From NCBI GenBank assembly GCA_031180405.1, contig JAPSLU010000004.1:1-64000 (forward strand): a stretch of DNA of 64,000 nt. Direction: 5' to 3'. Under the pieces are notes generated by a model. That model worked only from the letters and a program-made list of their open reading frames with translations, was not told the DNA's origin and did not search any database. Below, piece after piece: positions 32,838 to 42,239 of this stretch (position 1 is its first letter; every line of letters starts with the position of its first letter). The stretch is from Bacillus sp. (in: firmicutes) (GTDB lineage: Bacteria > Bacillota > Bacilli > Bacillales > Bacillaceae). The position numbers and the translations under genes are program-made.

Positions 32838-33809
32838 TCATTTTAATTTTGTGCCTTTATGAAATCTGAACCAACCCATTTTATAAAAGAAGCACACCAT
32901 CCCAATACTTATTAAACCCATTAGTCCAAGGACAATAAAATAACTATACCTGCCAGTTAATTCAGGCATATGTTGAAAATTCATTCCATATACGCCCGCT
33001 ATAAAAGTCAAAGGAAGAAAAATCGAAGACATAACTGTTAACGTCATCATGACTCGGTTCATGCGATCAGAATTGATGGATAAATAACTGTCTCGAATAT
33101 CTGAAGAAAGTTCTCGATTCGCATCAATCATCTCAACCAATTTTAATAAATGATCGTATATGTCCTGAAAATAAATATGTTTTTCTTTTAATGCATTTAA
33201 CCTAGAAGAAGAAATAATTCGATAGAGGAGATCTCTCATTGGCACAATCGTTCTTCTTAATCTGTTTAATTCTGAACGAATATCAAACACCTGCTCCATA
33301 AGCTCACTAATGGTTTGATTACTTGTATTATCTTCAACCTTATTAATGTGATCTTCAAGTTTATAAACAGGTGGGAAATATTCATCCACAATTTTATCCA
33401 TGATCTGATATAATATTTGCATTGGACTACTTTGAAGGTTTGACTCCTTTTTTACTAGGTCCCAGAGATTCCTTATGCCATAAACAGATTGTTTATGAAA
33501 CGTTACAATATACCTATTTGACACAAAGAGATCAACCTCGTCAGCCTCTAAAGAATCTTGATTAATAGAATGAATGACAACAAAAAAATAATCTTCATAA
33601 AAATCCATTTTTGGCCTTTGTACAAACTCCAAGCAGTCTTCAATTGCTAATGGATGAAAATGAAAGAAAGATGAAAGCTGTTTCACTTCCTCTTCAGAAG
33701 GCTCGTGGAAATCAACCCAATACCATTTAATGTCTGGGTTGATTAATGCTTCAAGTTCAAGACCATATATAACTTCCTGCTTTGTTGTAATAGCTAATGT
33801 GTGTATCAA
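32838..33809 (-). CDS. corA: CorA-family divalent cation transporter
   Basis: CorA channels import Mg2+ (sometimes Co2+ or Zn2+) as pentamers. The 323-residue protein has a large cytoplasmic N-terminal domain with long helices and two C-terminal membrane segments; between them is the selectivity motif Y-G-M-N-F (GVYGMNFQHMPE) near residue 280. It resembles B. subtilis YfjQ. The only plausible start in frame is the TTG at 33809, since a stop lies just upstream; its ribosome site is weak. It is a single gene divergent from patA. Confidence 0.88.
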   Translation of the reverse strand: MIHTLAITTKQEVIYGLELEALINPDIKWYWVDFHEPSEEEVKQLSSFFHFHPLAIEDCLEFVQRPKMDFYEDYFFVVIHSINQDSLEADEVDLFVSNRYIVTFHKQSVYGIRNLWDLVKKESNLQSSPMQILYQIMDKIVDEYFPPVYKLEDHINKVEDNTSNQTISELMEQVFDIRSELNRLRRTIVPMRDLLYRIISSSRLNALKEKHIYFQDIYDHLLKLVEMIDANRELSSDIRDSYLSINSDRMNRVMMTLTVMSSIFLPLTFIAGVYGMNFQHMPELTGRYSYFIVLGLMGLISIGMVCFFYKMGWFRFHKGTKLK

Positions 33810-34020
33810 TATTTTTCACTACTCTCTTCTATCATTCACTATCACTATACCCTTTCAGTTCCCCTACTAAACAAATAACTATTCTATAAATTATGAAATA
33901 GAAAAATGATGACATGACATTTAAAAATGGTAAAATTACTCGTATATATTATTTTACAAGGATTTTTTATACCAAAAAACTATGTAATTCTTTAGTCTAA
34001 TACTTTATTGGAGGTTTAAA

Positions 34021-35175
34021 ATGGAGCATTTAGTTAATTCCAAAGTCAAAGAAATAGAAATTTCGGGAATACGAAAGTTTTTTAATCTTGTATCTGACTT
34101 TGATGATGTGATTTCACTAACGATTGGACAGCCCGATTTTGCAACACCAGAACATGTTAAAGAAGCAGGAATAAAGGCCATTCAGGAAAACTTTACAACT
34201 TATACACATAATGCAGGTTACATTGAATTACGCGAAGCAGCAAGCCAGTTCGTTCTTAAAAAGTATGGGCTTAGTTATTCTCCAGAAACAGAGGTTATTA
34301 CAACAGTTGGTGCGAGTCAAGCGATAGATTGTACATTCCGTACATTGTTGGAAGAAGGTAGCGAAGTGATATTACCCAGCCCTGTTTATCCAGGATATGA
34401 GCCACTTATTAAACTTGCAGGTGGTGTTCCAATTTATGTAGATACAACAAAAACGGATTTTAAGCTAACCGCAGATCTCATAGCTCCTTACATAACTGAA
34501 AATACGAGATGCGTTGTGTTACCTTATCCCTCTAATCCTACTGGAGTAACGCTTAACAATGAAGAGCTGCGTGCAATAGCAAACTTAGTTAGAGGCAAAG
34601 ATCTATTTATTTTATCAGATGAAATATACAGCGAGTTAGTTTATGATGGTACACATCATTCAATTGCTACCTATTTACGCGACCAAACCATTGTGATTAA
34701 CGGATTATCAAAGTCACATAGTATGACTGGCTGGCGTGTTGGATTCCTTTTCGCGCCGGAATCTGTTGCAAAGCACTTATTAAAGGTTCATCAATATAAT
34801 GTCTCTTGTGCCACTTCCATTGCTCAAAAGGCAGCATTAGAAGCTCTTACAAATGGAATTGATGATGCAAACGCAATGAAAAATTCCTATAAAGAAAGGT
34901 TAGAATATGTTTATGATCGATTGATCAAGATGGGATTTGACGTGGTAAAACCTAATGGGGCCTTTTATTTATTTCCGAGCATCGCTCAATTCAACCAAAC
35001 ATCCTTTGACTTTGCTTTGTCACTAGTAAAAAATGCTGGAGTGGCATTGGTTCCTGGAAATGCTTTTTCAGAATATGGTGAAGGTTATGTTCGATTATCT
35101 TATGCTTATTCAATGGAACAATTAAAAGAAGCAATGGATCGAATGGAGTCTTATATGAATAATTTCTTTAATTAA
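34021..35175 (+). CDS. patA: PLP-dependent aminotransferase A
   Basis: PatA is a class I aminotransferase, in B. subtilis annotated for acetyl-diaminopimelate transamination and other substrates. The 384-residue protein has the class I features SLTIGQPDFATP near residue 30, PYPSNPTGV near residue 165 and the cofactor lysine in NGLSKSHSMTGWRVGF near residue 233. The start follows TTGGAGG. Order patA-kinA (convergent here) matches B. subtilis. Together with dapH and dapL in this window it could complete the acetylase route to diaminopimelate; that link is inferred. Confidence 0.9.
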   Translation: MEHLVNSKVKEIEISGIRKFFNLVSDFDDVISLTIGQPDFATPEHVKEAGIKAIQENFTTYTHNAGYIELREAASQFVLKKYGLSYSPETEVITTVGASQAIDCTFRTLLEEGSEVILPSPVYPGYEPLIKLAGGVPIYVDTTKTDFKLTADLIAPYITENTRCVVLPYPSNPTGVTLNNEELRAIANLVRGKDLFILSDEIYSELVYDGTHHSIATYLRDQTIVINGLSKSHSMTGWRVGFLFAPESVAKHLLKVHQYNVSCATSIAQKAALEALTNGIDDANAMKNSYKERLEYVYDRLIKMGFDVVKPNGAFYLFPSIAQFNQTSFDFALSLVKNAGVALVPGNAFSEYGEGYVRLSYAYSMEQLKEAMDRMESYMNNFFN

Positions 35176-35178
35176 TTA

Positions 35179-35231
35179 AATCGTTAACCTTCTGAAACAG
35201 CGGCAAATGCCGTTGTTTCAGTTTAACGATT
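35179..35231. terminator. Shared terminator between patA and kinA
   Basis: A long nested hairpin: AATCGTTAA/TTAACGATT outside and CTGAAACA-CGGC/GCCG-TGTTTCAG inside, with a 4-base loop. It sits between convergent stop codons and can serve both. Confidence 0.8.
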
Positions 35232-35234
35232 ACT

Positions 35235-37040
35235 TTATTCACATGGCAATAGAACGGTAAATGTGCTTCCCTTTCCTACCTGACTCTCGACAAACATGTT
35301 TCCATTATGGTTTTCAATTATTTTGTATGTAATCATTAACCCCAAACCATTTCCTTTTTCCTTCGTAGTTAAGAATGGTTCACCGATCCGCTTCATTAAT
35401 TCTGGAGAAATACCCTCTCCTTCATCTTTTACAGTTATCCGTACTGATTGATTAAGTTTCTTTGTATGGACTGTAACTTTTCCACCTTTAGGCATTGCAT
35501 CAATTGCATTTTTGAACAGATTAATAAACACCTGTTTTAGCTGGTTTTCATCACAGTTTATTAGTAAATCTGAAGAGGAATGCTCTTGTATAATTGAAAC
35601 ATTGTTCATATTTCCTTGTGTTTCCAAAAGAACTGCAACATCATTAAGCAATGTTACCAAATTTGTCCTGCTGAATTTTGTTTCTTGGGGTTTTGCTAAC
35701 ATAAGTAACTCACTCAAAATCATTTCAATACGGTTTAACTCAGAGAAGATGATTTGAAAATATTGATTATGATGAGACAATTCAGGTTGCATAATTTGTA
35801 AAAATCCTTTTATTGCAGTTAACGGATTCCTAATTTCATGAGCAATACCTGCTGCTAGCTGTCCTGCAATAGATAATTTTTCAGATCTAAGCATTAATTC
35901 TTCAGTCTTTTTTCGGTATGATATATCTCTAAGGATAACTTGAACAGCTTGCTCACCGAAGTACGATGTAGGGATACATACCATTTCTGTGTAGATTTTT
36001 TTATCTTTAGGAATTAACCAGGTTTGTTTGCTAAATTGTACATCCGATGTTCCATCTAAAATAGATTTCAATGAGTTAGTCATAGTCTGATGATCGCTAG
36101 GATGTAAATAATCATATATATTTCGACCTAACATTTCTGGGTAATCTTCAGCCTCAAAAAGTTTAACACCTGATTCATTCATAAACACCCATTTGTCATG
36201 ATGAATAACTGCAATTGTATCAATGGAGTTGTCAATCAACCTTTGGTATCTTTCCCTGCTCTTTTGAAGTATTTTTTGGAAATTTCTCCTTGAAGAGATG
36301 TCATTTAGGACTACTAATTCAGCAATTTCTCCTTTATACTTTGTTAATGAAGCCATGATTTCAAGATTAATTTCTCGCCCATCCAAGGTGTGCCATGTTT
36401 CTTCAATAATACCGATTTTTTCCCCTCGATGTAATCGATATTCTCTGTTTTTAATAACAACATGATACCCTTTATCAATAAAATCAAAAGCCTCCTTGCC
36501 AAGTAACTGTTCTTTTGAATTTGCACCTAATAATTCTTGAAATGCATCATTTACAAAACAAAGTTTCCCATTTTTTGAAATAAAAACAGGTGTTGGTAAA
36601 TCCTTTAAAATGGAATATCCTTGATCAAAAAATGCAGGCTCATTTAATATTTTTTCCTTCTGTTCACTTTTACTAGAGTTCGTAGTAGTTTTTTTATTTA
36701 ATGTCTTCATTTTAAGAATGACCTCTTGGTCTTCTTCTTTGACATTGCTTCGAATAAAGTCAATATTAGCTTCAAACCATAAATATCGACCAGACTTTGT
36801 AAAAAATCGAAATGAACATGGATAAAGATGATGTTCATTAAAAAAACTGCTTTCAACTAAAAATAAATCCTCAATATGAATAAAGTCTTTCATATACTTT
36901 CCGATTAGTTCAGAGCTTGAATAACCGATTGTTTCAAATGAATTTGAAGAGATGAATTGAAAGCGACCACTTGAAGAAACAACAGCATATAGTTCTAAAG
37001 ACTGATCCACTTCCTCTTGACTTGCTAAGCCTCTTTCCAT
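35235..37040 (-). CDS. kinA: Sporulation sensor histidine kinase KinA
   Basis: KinA starts the Spo0F-Spo0B-Spo0A phosphorelay that commits cells to sporulation. The 601-residue protein has no membrane segment; three PAS domains occupy about residues 10-375 (YAVVSSSGRFQFISSNSFET, CFVNDAFQELLG, HHDKWVFMNESGVKLFE). The phosphorylated His lies in AAGIAHEIRNPLTAIKG near residue 400, followed by ATPase boxes NLFKNAIDAMP, DEGEGISPE and GNGLGLMITY. Length and position match B. subtilis kinA. A sigma-H-type promoter lies about 100 bases upstream, as expected for kinA. Phosphorelay kinases are similar to each other, so KinE-type identity is a lesser alternative. Confidence 0.88.
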   Translation of the reverse strand: MERGLASQEEVDQSLELYAVVSSSGRFQFISSNSFETIGYSSSELIGKYMKDFIHIEDLFLVESSFFNEHHLYPCSFRFFTKSGRYLWFEANIDFIRSNVKEEDQEVILKMKTLNKKTTTNSSKSEQKEKILNEPAFFDQGYSILKDLPTPVFISKNGKLCFVNDAFQELLGANSKEQLLGKEAFDFIDKGYHVVIKNREYRLHRGEKIGIIEETWHTLDGREINLEIMASLTKYKGEIAELVVLNDISSRRNFQKILQKSRERYQRLIDNSIDTIAVIHHDKWVFMNESGVKLFEAEDYPEMLGRNIYDYLHPSDHQTMTNSLKSILDGTSDVQFSKQTWLIPKDKKIYTEMVCIPTSYFGEQAVQVILRDISYRKKTEELMLRSEKLSIAGQLAAGIAHEIRNPLTAIKGFLQIMQPELSHHNQYFQIIFSELNRIEMILSELLMLAKPQETKFSRTNLVTLLNDVAVLLETQGNMNNVSIIQEHSSSDLLINCDENQLKQVFINLFKNAIDAMPKGGKVTVHTKKLNQSVRITVKDEGEGISPELMKRIGEPFLTTKEKGNGLGLMITYKIIENHNGNMFVESQVGKGSTFTVLLPCE

Positions 37041-37362
37041 TGCTTTCCCACCTTTTCTATGACCTATATACTAGTTCATTAGTTTTATATAACGAACACA
37101 TCAACAACTATCACTAGAAATTCCATTTTTATTCTAACTTTACCTATTCTATCCATCTAGTAAAAAATCCTTTTTCACCCGAATTATTCCTTTAAAATAA
37201 GTGTACATGGTTATTCGAGATTGTCAATGTATCAAATTTAATTATTCTTAGTTTAGCGTTCCAATACCTTTTATCATCTGTGACCACTAATTATTTTGCA
37301 ATAAGCTACCTTGTTTTCTACTCCTACAAAGTGATTAAAAAGCCATTGTGAGCTCCAAAAAG
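37041..37362. other. Upstream region of kinA
   Basis: This AT-rich gap contains the sigma-H-type promoter (37144-37173) and otherwise nothing recognisable. In B. subtilis mcpC is a neighbour of this region; no trace is seen. Confidence 0.4.
37144..37173 (-). promoter_or_regulatory. Sigma-H-type promoter of kinA
   Basis: On the minus strand AAAGGATTT (37165-37173) and ATAGAATAG (37144-37152) are 12 bases apart, matching the sigma-H pattern RnAGGAwWW and RnnGAATww with one mismatch. B. subtilis kinA is sigma-H dependent. Confidence 0.65.
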
Positions 37363-37455
37363 TCACATGCAGTGATCCATTCTACCAGGACCTAATCCAC
37401 CTTCACCGAAAATCGCATGTCCATGTAGAGCATGATAATAGCCGAATACTGGCAT
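37363..37455 (-). CDS. Candidate small protein (30 residues)
   Basis: The frame reads MPVFGYYHALHGHAIFGEG and ends GPGRMDHCM. AAGGAG lies about nine bases upstream. It is rich in His and Gly and has an unusual composition for chance translation of an AT-rich gap. There is no clear terminator. It may be a small spore or metal-related protein; the family is unknown. Confidence 0.35.
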   Translation of the reverse strand: MPVFGYYHALHGHAIFGEGGLGPGRMDHCM

Positions 37456-37681
37456 TTCTTGTGGCTCCTTTGTATATATGAAACTAGAGTCATAGATTGT
37501 TCTTGTACTTAGGTTACATAAATGTTAGGGAAGTTACACTTCAGAGTACAAAAAATTTAACCTGCATCACTTCCTTTCAACACAAACTTACTGATCGGTA
37601 TGTATGTTTCTATTTTATAATGAATCCTGCAGTTATTTTAATTTGCACTTTTAGTGTGAATGTATTATTTGAAATACATAT

Positions 37682-37709
37682 AAAAAACTTGGCTTTTCAC
37701 CAAGTTTTT
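37682..37709 (-). terminator. Terminator of the small charged protein gene
   Basis: AACTTGG/CCAAGTT, extended by A-T pairs, with T runs on both sides. Confidence 0.8.
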
Positions 37710-37884
37710 ATCCCTTGTATTCCCCATTATTTTTTGATGCTTTTTCTTTTCTCGCTTTATCTTTGTGGATCTTATTTGTCGCCGCACTACCCATCTCATG
37801 GCTAAATTCTGAATCAATCACACTGGAATCAAAGCCCTTTTTATTTTTTTGTTGTGGATCATTTTTTTTCGTACGTTTTGCCAT
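37708..37884 (-). CDS. Small highly charged protein (58 residues)
   Basis: The product begins MAKRTKKNDPQQKNKKGFDS and ends in a Lys-rich tail, with a central SEFSHEMGSAATNKI segment. It is hydrophilic and has no Cys or membrane segment. I start at the ATG at 37884, eight bases after AAAGGAG, rather than at two upstream Met codons. The composition recalls minor small acid-soluble spore proteins, but I cannot name the family. It lies just upstream of pbpH's end on its own transcript. Confidence 0.65.
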   Translation of the reverse strand: MAKRTKKNDPQQKNKKGFDSSVIDSEFSHEMGSAATNKIHKDKARKEKASKNNGEYKG

Positions 37885-37966
37885 TTTCATCACTCCTTTG
37901 ATTATCAACGTTATTTTGTGACGGTTGAAATGAAATATGCGTTACTTGTGATTGGTAATAATGTGC

Positions 37967-38000
37967 AAAAAAAGAAGAGGAATTATTATTCCTCTTCTTT
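37967..38000 (-). terminator. Terminator of pbpH
   Basis: A perfect 13-bp stem (37971-37983 with 37988-38000), a 4-base loop and seven T overlap the pbpH stop codon. Confidence 0.9.
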
Positions 38001-40076
38001 CGCTAATTTATCTTGATCAATTTCAGTCGTCGTTACATATTTCTTCTGTAAGTCGATATACGCTTTAACAATCCTATTTGCAATATGTTTGTTTACAGCA
38101 TCTTGGTCATTGCTAGCCCATGGAACCACAACACTAAATGCAATCTCTGGGTTATTTGAAGGGTAGTAACCAACAAAGTTGAGGTTATTTGTCTGCTTAC
38201 CCCAATACTCGCGTTTAGGACCATAGTAATTTGTTTGTGAGGTTCCTGTTTTACCTGCCACATCATAATCAATATAAGCAGACGCAGTACCTGATGTCAC
38301 AACTTGCTTGAATCCTTGCTGCACTTGTTCTATTTCTTCTTCTGTATTATTCACACGATTTAATACAGTAGGAGCTTTATCCACTGCAATTGGACCTAAT
38401 GTAGAATCTTCAACAGGAGTATGAATACTGGTGACAATTCTCGGTTGTACGCGTGAGCCTCCATTTGCAATGACCGAGACATATTGTGCTAATTGAAGCG
38501 GAGTATACGTATCAAACTGACCAATAGCGATATCTAAGATTTTACCAGCCGTGTCTGGTGTACTAAGTAAACCAGATGATTCCTGTGGCAAGTCAATACC
38601 TGTTGGAACTCCTAAACCAAATTGCGCAAAATAGTTACGAAGCTTTTGGAAGTCTTCGGTAGAAATGTTTAAAGGACCATTTTGCACATATGTTACATCT
38701 GCAATTCTTAAAGCTACATAAAACATATAAACGTTTGATGAAAGCTTTAATGCACTTAAATCTGTCATATACCCAAGGTTTCTATAGGAACCTTTTGGAG
38801 GAGTTCCTTTAAAATAAAGCTTAGTATCATAATATCCTTGACCGATTGGCATGCCATCTTGGTAACCTGAAAGCACGGTTGCCCCCTTAACAGTTGATCC
38901 CGCTTCATATTGAGTCGCAAAGGTCCCATAGGCAAAATCGAGCATATCACCATTCCGATCATCAGGATCTAGCATCTTACCGACCATCGCTAAAACATCC
39001 CCTTGATATGGGTCCATCATCACAACAAAGGCTCGGTCCATAAGGAAGTGACTTTTACTTGCTTGTCGAAGCTCTTCCTCTACTATTTTTTCTACTTCCA
39101 TTTGTAATTCCATATCAAAAGAAAGTTTTAAGTCGTATCCTCGTTGTCCCTCATCAATTACTTTCTCAGAAACGATATTTCCATTTTTATCTGAAATATA
39201 TTCAATCTTTGCTTTTCGAGGGTTGAGGTAGTCCTCATATTGATATTCAAGATAACTTTTTCCGACACGTTCGTTTCTTGCATATCCTCGTGCATTATAA
39301 TAGTCTTGACGGGATTGAAGAATACCCTGCTCAGGAGAAGTTACCCCACCAAAAATTGTTTGTAGAGATTCGTAGGGGTACTCACGACCCCAGTCAGTTA
39401 TTACATCAACACCAGGTAATTGCTCTAAATGTTCAGCTACAAGAGCAACCTCTTTATCCGTTAAATTTAATGATTTGACGACTTGAGGTTCATACTGATA
39501 ACCAGATGAGAATCGAGTATAAATATAAGCAAGCTCCATCTCCTCTAAGCTATTTTGAATTTTCTGGACTTCATCAGCTGGAACACGTTCAACTTGTAAT
39601 TTATAAGTCTCTGATGGTTCTAGCGTTAATTCGTTTTCTGATAACAGCTCTTTTGCTTCAGTAGGGTGTGTAGCTAACCAATAATCACGAATGTCACGAT
39701 CTTTTAATTCATTTTTCAAGTATGATTTTTCATAACTAATATATTCTGAAAGCTTTATTGCAGTAGAGATCTTATCTTCCGCTTTTGTAGTTTTGTCTAC
39801 TGTATAAGTGATTGCTGGGACCCTTTTATTATCGACGACAACACGGTTATAGCGGTCATACATCTTTCCTCGTGGTGCTGGTAGACTTGCATAATCAGAT
39901 TCTGTCCTTGATACTTCCTTTGAAAATTCTTCCCCTTGAACTATTTGAACGACTCCCAACCGGACGATCAAAGCAACAAATAAAAGAAAGACAAGAAAAA
40001 AGAAGACATTGGTCCTCACGTATCTTGATTTTCGTAATTTACGTTGTTCTGATTTATTTGTGTTTTGTTCTGTCAA
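37986..40076 (-). CDS. pbpH: Class B penicillin-binding protein PbpH
   Basis: PbpH is a transpeptidase for lateral-wall peptidoglycan synthesis, partly redundant with PBP2a in B. subtilis rod-shape maintenance. The 696-residue protein has one N-terminal membrane anchor at about residues 25-50, a PBP dimer domain, and a transpeptidase domain with the active-site motifs STVKG (near residue 395), SSNVY (near 447) and KTGTS (near 605). The start is a TTG four bases after AGGAGGGAG. Its neighbours kinA and ykwC match B. subtilis. Charged tails at both ends are typical. Confidence 0.92.
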   Translation of the reverse strand: MTEQNTNKSEQRKLRKSRYVRTNVFFFLVFLLFVALIVRLGVVQIVQGEEFSKEVSRTESDYASLPAPRGKMYDRYNRVVVDNKRVPAITYTVDKTTKAEDKISTAIKLSEYISYEKSYLKNELKDRDIRDYWLATHPTEAKELLSENELTLEPSETYKLQVERVPADEVQKIQNSLEEMELAYIYTRFSSGYQYEPQVVKSLNLTDKEVALVAEHLEQLPGVDVITDWGREYPYESLQTIFGGVTSPEQGILQSRQDYYNARGYARNERVGKSYLEYQYEDYLNPRKAKIEYISDKNGNIVSEKVIDEGQRGYDLKLSFDMELQMEVEKIVEEELRQASKSHFLMDRAFVVMMDPYQGDVLAMVGKMLDPDDRNGDMLDFAYGTFATQYEAGSTVKGATVLSGYQDGMPIGQGYYDTKLYFKGTPPKGSYRNLGYMTDLSALKLSSNVYMFYVALRIADVTYVQNGPLNISTEDFQKLRNYFAQFGLGVPTGIDLPQESSGLLSTPDTAGKILDIAIGQFDTYTPLQLAQYVSVIANGGSRVQPRIVTSIHTPVEDSTLGPIAVDKAPTVLNRVNNTEEEIEQVQQGFKQVVTSGTASAYIDYDVAGKTGTSQTNYYGPKREYWGKQTNNLNFVGYYPSNNPEIAFSVVVPWASNDQDAVNKHIANRIVKAYIDLQKKYVTTTEIDQDKLAKEEE

Positions 40077-40220
40077 AGAACTCCCTCCTATCTTTTTTAT
40101 TCTTTATCTATCTTAAAAAGTTATTATTATTTTTTTGCTACCCTTTATTTTACCACTAATATAACGGAACTGATAGATTGGTTTATGACAGTCATGTGAA
40201 GGAAAATAAGTCAAATAGCA

Positions 40221-40257
40221 TAAACAGGAGGCTATCCCATTTAATCAGACAGCCTCC
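40221..40257 (-). terminator. Terminator of ykwC
   Basis: GGAGGCT/AGCCTCC with a 17-base loop, followed on the minus strand by TGTTTATG. The T tail is weak. Confidence 0.55.
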
Positions 40258-40321
40258 ATATATATATGACGTATTTGAGGAAGAGAAGTTACAAAAGTAA
40301 CAAAAATTTTGCTTTTTATCA

Positions 40322-41188
40322 TTATTCTGCCCATAATTTCACTAGTGCTTGTGTACCTTTATCTTTATACCCTGCTTTTTCAAGCTGTTCATATAACTCA
40401 TGTGCTAGTTCTAATCCAGGTGTGTCAAGTTCCATAGCTTTTGATTCATCAAGTGCAATTCCCATATCCTTTATGAAATGTTTGATAAAAAATCCTGGTT
40501 CAAAATCATCTGCTAACATACGTGGAGCAAGATTGCTTAATGACCAACTACCTGCAGCACCTGTTGTAATACTTTTTAACACATTTGCTGGATTTAAGCC
40601 AGATTTTTTCGCATAAGAGATAGCTTCACAAACGCCGATCATTCCTGAAGCAATGGCGATTTGGTTACACATTTTTGTATGTTGACCAGAACCAGCTTCT
40701 CCTTGGTAGACAATGTTTTGTCCCATGACTTCAAACAAAGGAAGACAGTGGTCAAAAGCTTCTTTATCTCCACCAACCATAATCGCTAAACGAGCTTCTC
40801 TTGCACCAATGTCACCTCCAGATACAGGTGCGTCAAGCGATCTTATACCCTTTGAATTAGCTTGTTCATAAATTTTTTTTGCCAAAGAAGGTTGTGAGGT
40901 AGTCATATCAATCACATATGTACCGGGCTTTGCTGAAGAAAGAATTCCATTCTTACCTAAGTATACTTCTTCAACATCTTTTGGATATCCAATCATAGTA
41001 ATAATAATCTCACATTCATTGGCCAACTCACTTATTGATTCAATCCAAGTGGCACCTAAATGGATAAGCTCTTCTGCTTTTTCCTTAGTCCTTGTAAAAA
41101 TACTTAACGGGTAGCCTGCTTGTAGGATATGTTTTGCCATACTTTGTCCCATAACACCTAGCCCGATAAATCCAACCTTTTGCTTCAT
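40322..41188 (-). CDS. ykwC: Beta-hydroxyacid dehydrogenase YkwC (3-hydroxyisobutyrate dehydrogenase-like)
   Basis: This NAD(P)-dependent enzyme of 288 residues has the Rossmann motif VGFIGLGVMGQSMAKH at residues 5-20, the substrate-binding DAPVSGGDIGAREA near residue 120 and the catalytic lysine in GSGQHTKMCNQIAIA near residue 171. The family oxidises 3-hydroxyisobutyrate, tartronate semialdehyde and related acids; the exact substrate of YkwC is not known. I start at the ATG at 41188 (MKQKVGF), eight bases after GAGGAGGAG, which gives the B. subtilis length; the upstream TTG lies within the ribosome site. Confidence 0.88.
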   Translation of the reverse strand: MKQKVGFIGLGVMGQSMAKHILQAGYPLSIFTRTKEKAEELIHLGATWIESISELANECEIIITMIGYPKDVEEVYLGKNGILSSAKPGTYVIDMTTSQPSLAKKIYEQANSKGIRSLDAPVSGGDIGAREARLAIMVGGDKEAFDHCLPLFEVMGQNIVYQGEAGSGQHTKMCNQIAIASGMIGVCEAISYAKKSGLNPANVLKSITTGAAGSWSLSNLAPRMLADDFEPGFFIKHFIKDMGIALDESKAMELDTPGLELAHELYEQLEKAGYKDKGTQALVKLWAE

Positions 41189-41357
41189 TGTTTTTCTCCT
41201 CCTCAAAAAACCTTTTAGATAATGGCAGTTTTCGTTAACTTTGTTGCTTTTTTCATATCAATGTCACTTGAGGTTGCAAATGGCCAGTAACAATTTATCC
41301 CCACTTTCTCTTCATTTTTAAAATGTAATCAGGAGAAGAAGCTCTTCCCCTCGATTG

Positions 41358-42143
41358 TCAAATTGATTTAACCATTCCTCCATCAATTAAAAATGTTTGA
41401 CCAGTCATAAAGCTGTTACTGTCTGACAATAGAAATGCAACATAGTTTGCGAATTCCTCTGGTAGACCATATCTTCCTAGTGGAATGGTGTTTCTCATTT
41501 TCTCTTCTATCTCTTGCTTAGAAACCCCTTGATTTTTTGCAGTTGTTTCATCTAAAAAGGCTACACGGTCTGTTGCTATACGACCTGGAGCTACTGTGTT
41601 TATTAAAATTTGATATGGTGCAAGTTCAGAGGCTAATGTTTTTGATAATCCAACGATTCCCGTGCGAAATGTATTTGATAAAATCAGACCTGGTATCGGC
41701 TCTTTTACGGAGGACGAGGCAATATTGACGATTTTACCGCCTTTTTGTTTCATATATGGTAATACTTCTCTTATGATGCGGATATAACTAAGAAGATTTA
41801 ATTCAAAAGCATGTTGCCAATCATCGTCAGACATCTGTTCGAAGGTACCTGCTGGGGGCCCCCCTGCGTTATTGACTAATAGATCAATAGAGCCTAATTC
41901 ATCTACAGTTGTTGAAACTAGCTTTTCAATCTCTTGTTTATTTTTAATATCGCATGTTTGATATACAATACGATTTGAATTCTTTTTCTCAAGTACTGCT
42001 TTTATCTTTTCTAATTTTGCTTGGTCACGGCTAGAAATCATGACGTTAGCACCCTGTTCAAAGAGTTTCTCAGCAATTGCTTTGCCTAATCCTTGACTTG
42101 AAGCGATAATTAGCGCATTTTTACCTTTTAAATTAAGATCCAT
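41358..42143 (-). CDS. SDR oxidoreductase with altered catalytic site
   Basis: The 261-residue protein is a classical-type short-chain dehydrogenase: LIIASSQGLGKAIAEKL at the cofactor site and LLVNNAGGPPAG near residue 88. At the catalytic position the usual YxxxK reads LSNTFRTG, so Tyr is Ser and Lys is Arg, with the Ser of NIASSS kept. This is seen in the beta-ketoacyl-reductase-like subgroup whose activity is unclear; B. subtilis YkvO is similar. I start at the ATG at 42143, six bases after AAGGGGTG. It lies between ykwC and splB on the same strand. The reaction is unknown. Confidence 0.78.
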   Translation of the reverse strand: MDLNLKGKNALIIASSQGLGKAIAEKLFEQGANVMISSRDQAKLEKIKAVLEKKNSNRIVYQTCDIKNKQEIEKLVSTTVDELGSIDLLVNNAGGPPAGTFEQMSDDDWQHAFELNLLSYIRIIREVLPYMKQKGGKIVNIASSSVKEPIPGLILSNTFRTGIVGLSKTLASELAPYQILINTVAPGRIATDRVAFLDETTAKNQGVSKQEIEEKMRNTIPLGRYGLPEEFANYVAFLLSDSNSFMTGQTFLIDGGMVKSI

Positions 42144-42203
42144 ATTGTTCACCCCTTATGTATAATAACTTATTTTACCATGTATATTAGCTTAGGTTAA
42201 AAT

Positions 42204-42230
42204 AAAAAACTCCCATCAATAGATGAGAGT
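42204..42230 (-). terminator. Terminator of the splA-splB operon
   Basis: ACTCxCATC/GATGxGAGT with a 4-base loop is followed by six T on the minus strand. Confidence 0.85.
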
Positions 42231-42239
42231 CGAGGAATA

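Noticed and set aside
37497-37805. 102-codon plus-strand ORF opposite the small charged protein gene
   Set aside because: It overlaps a better-supported minus-strand gene and its terminator and has no ribosome site.
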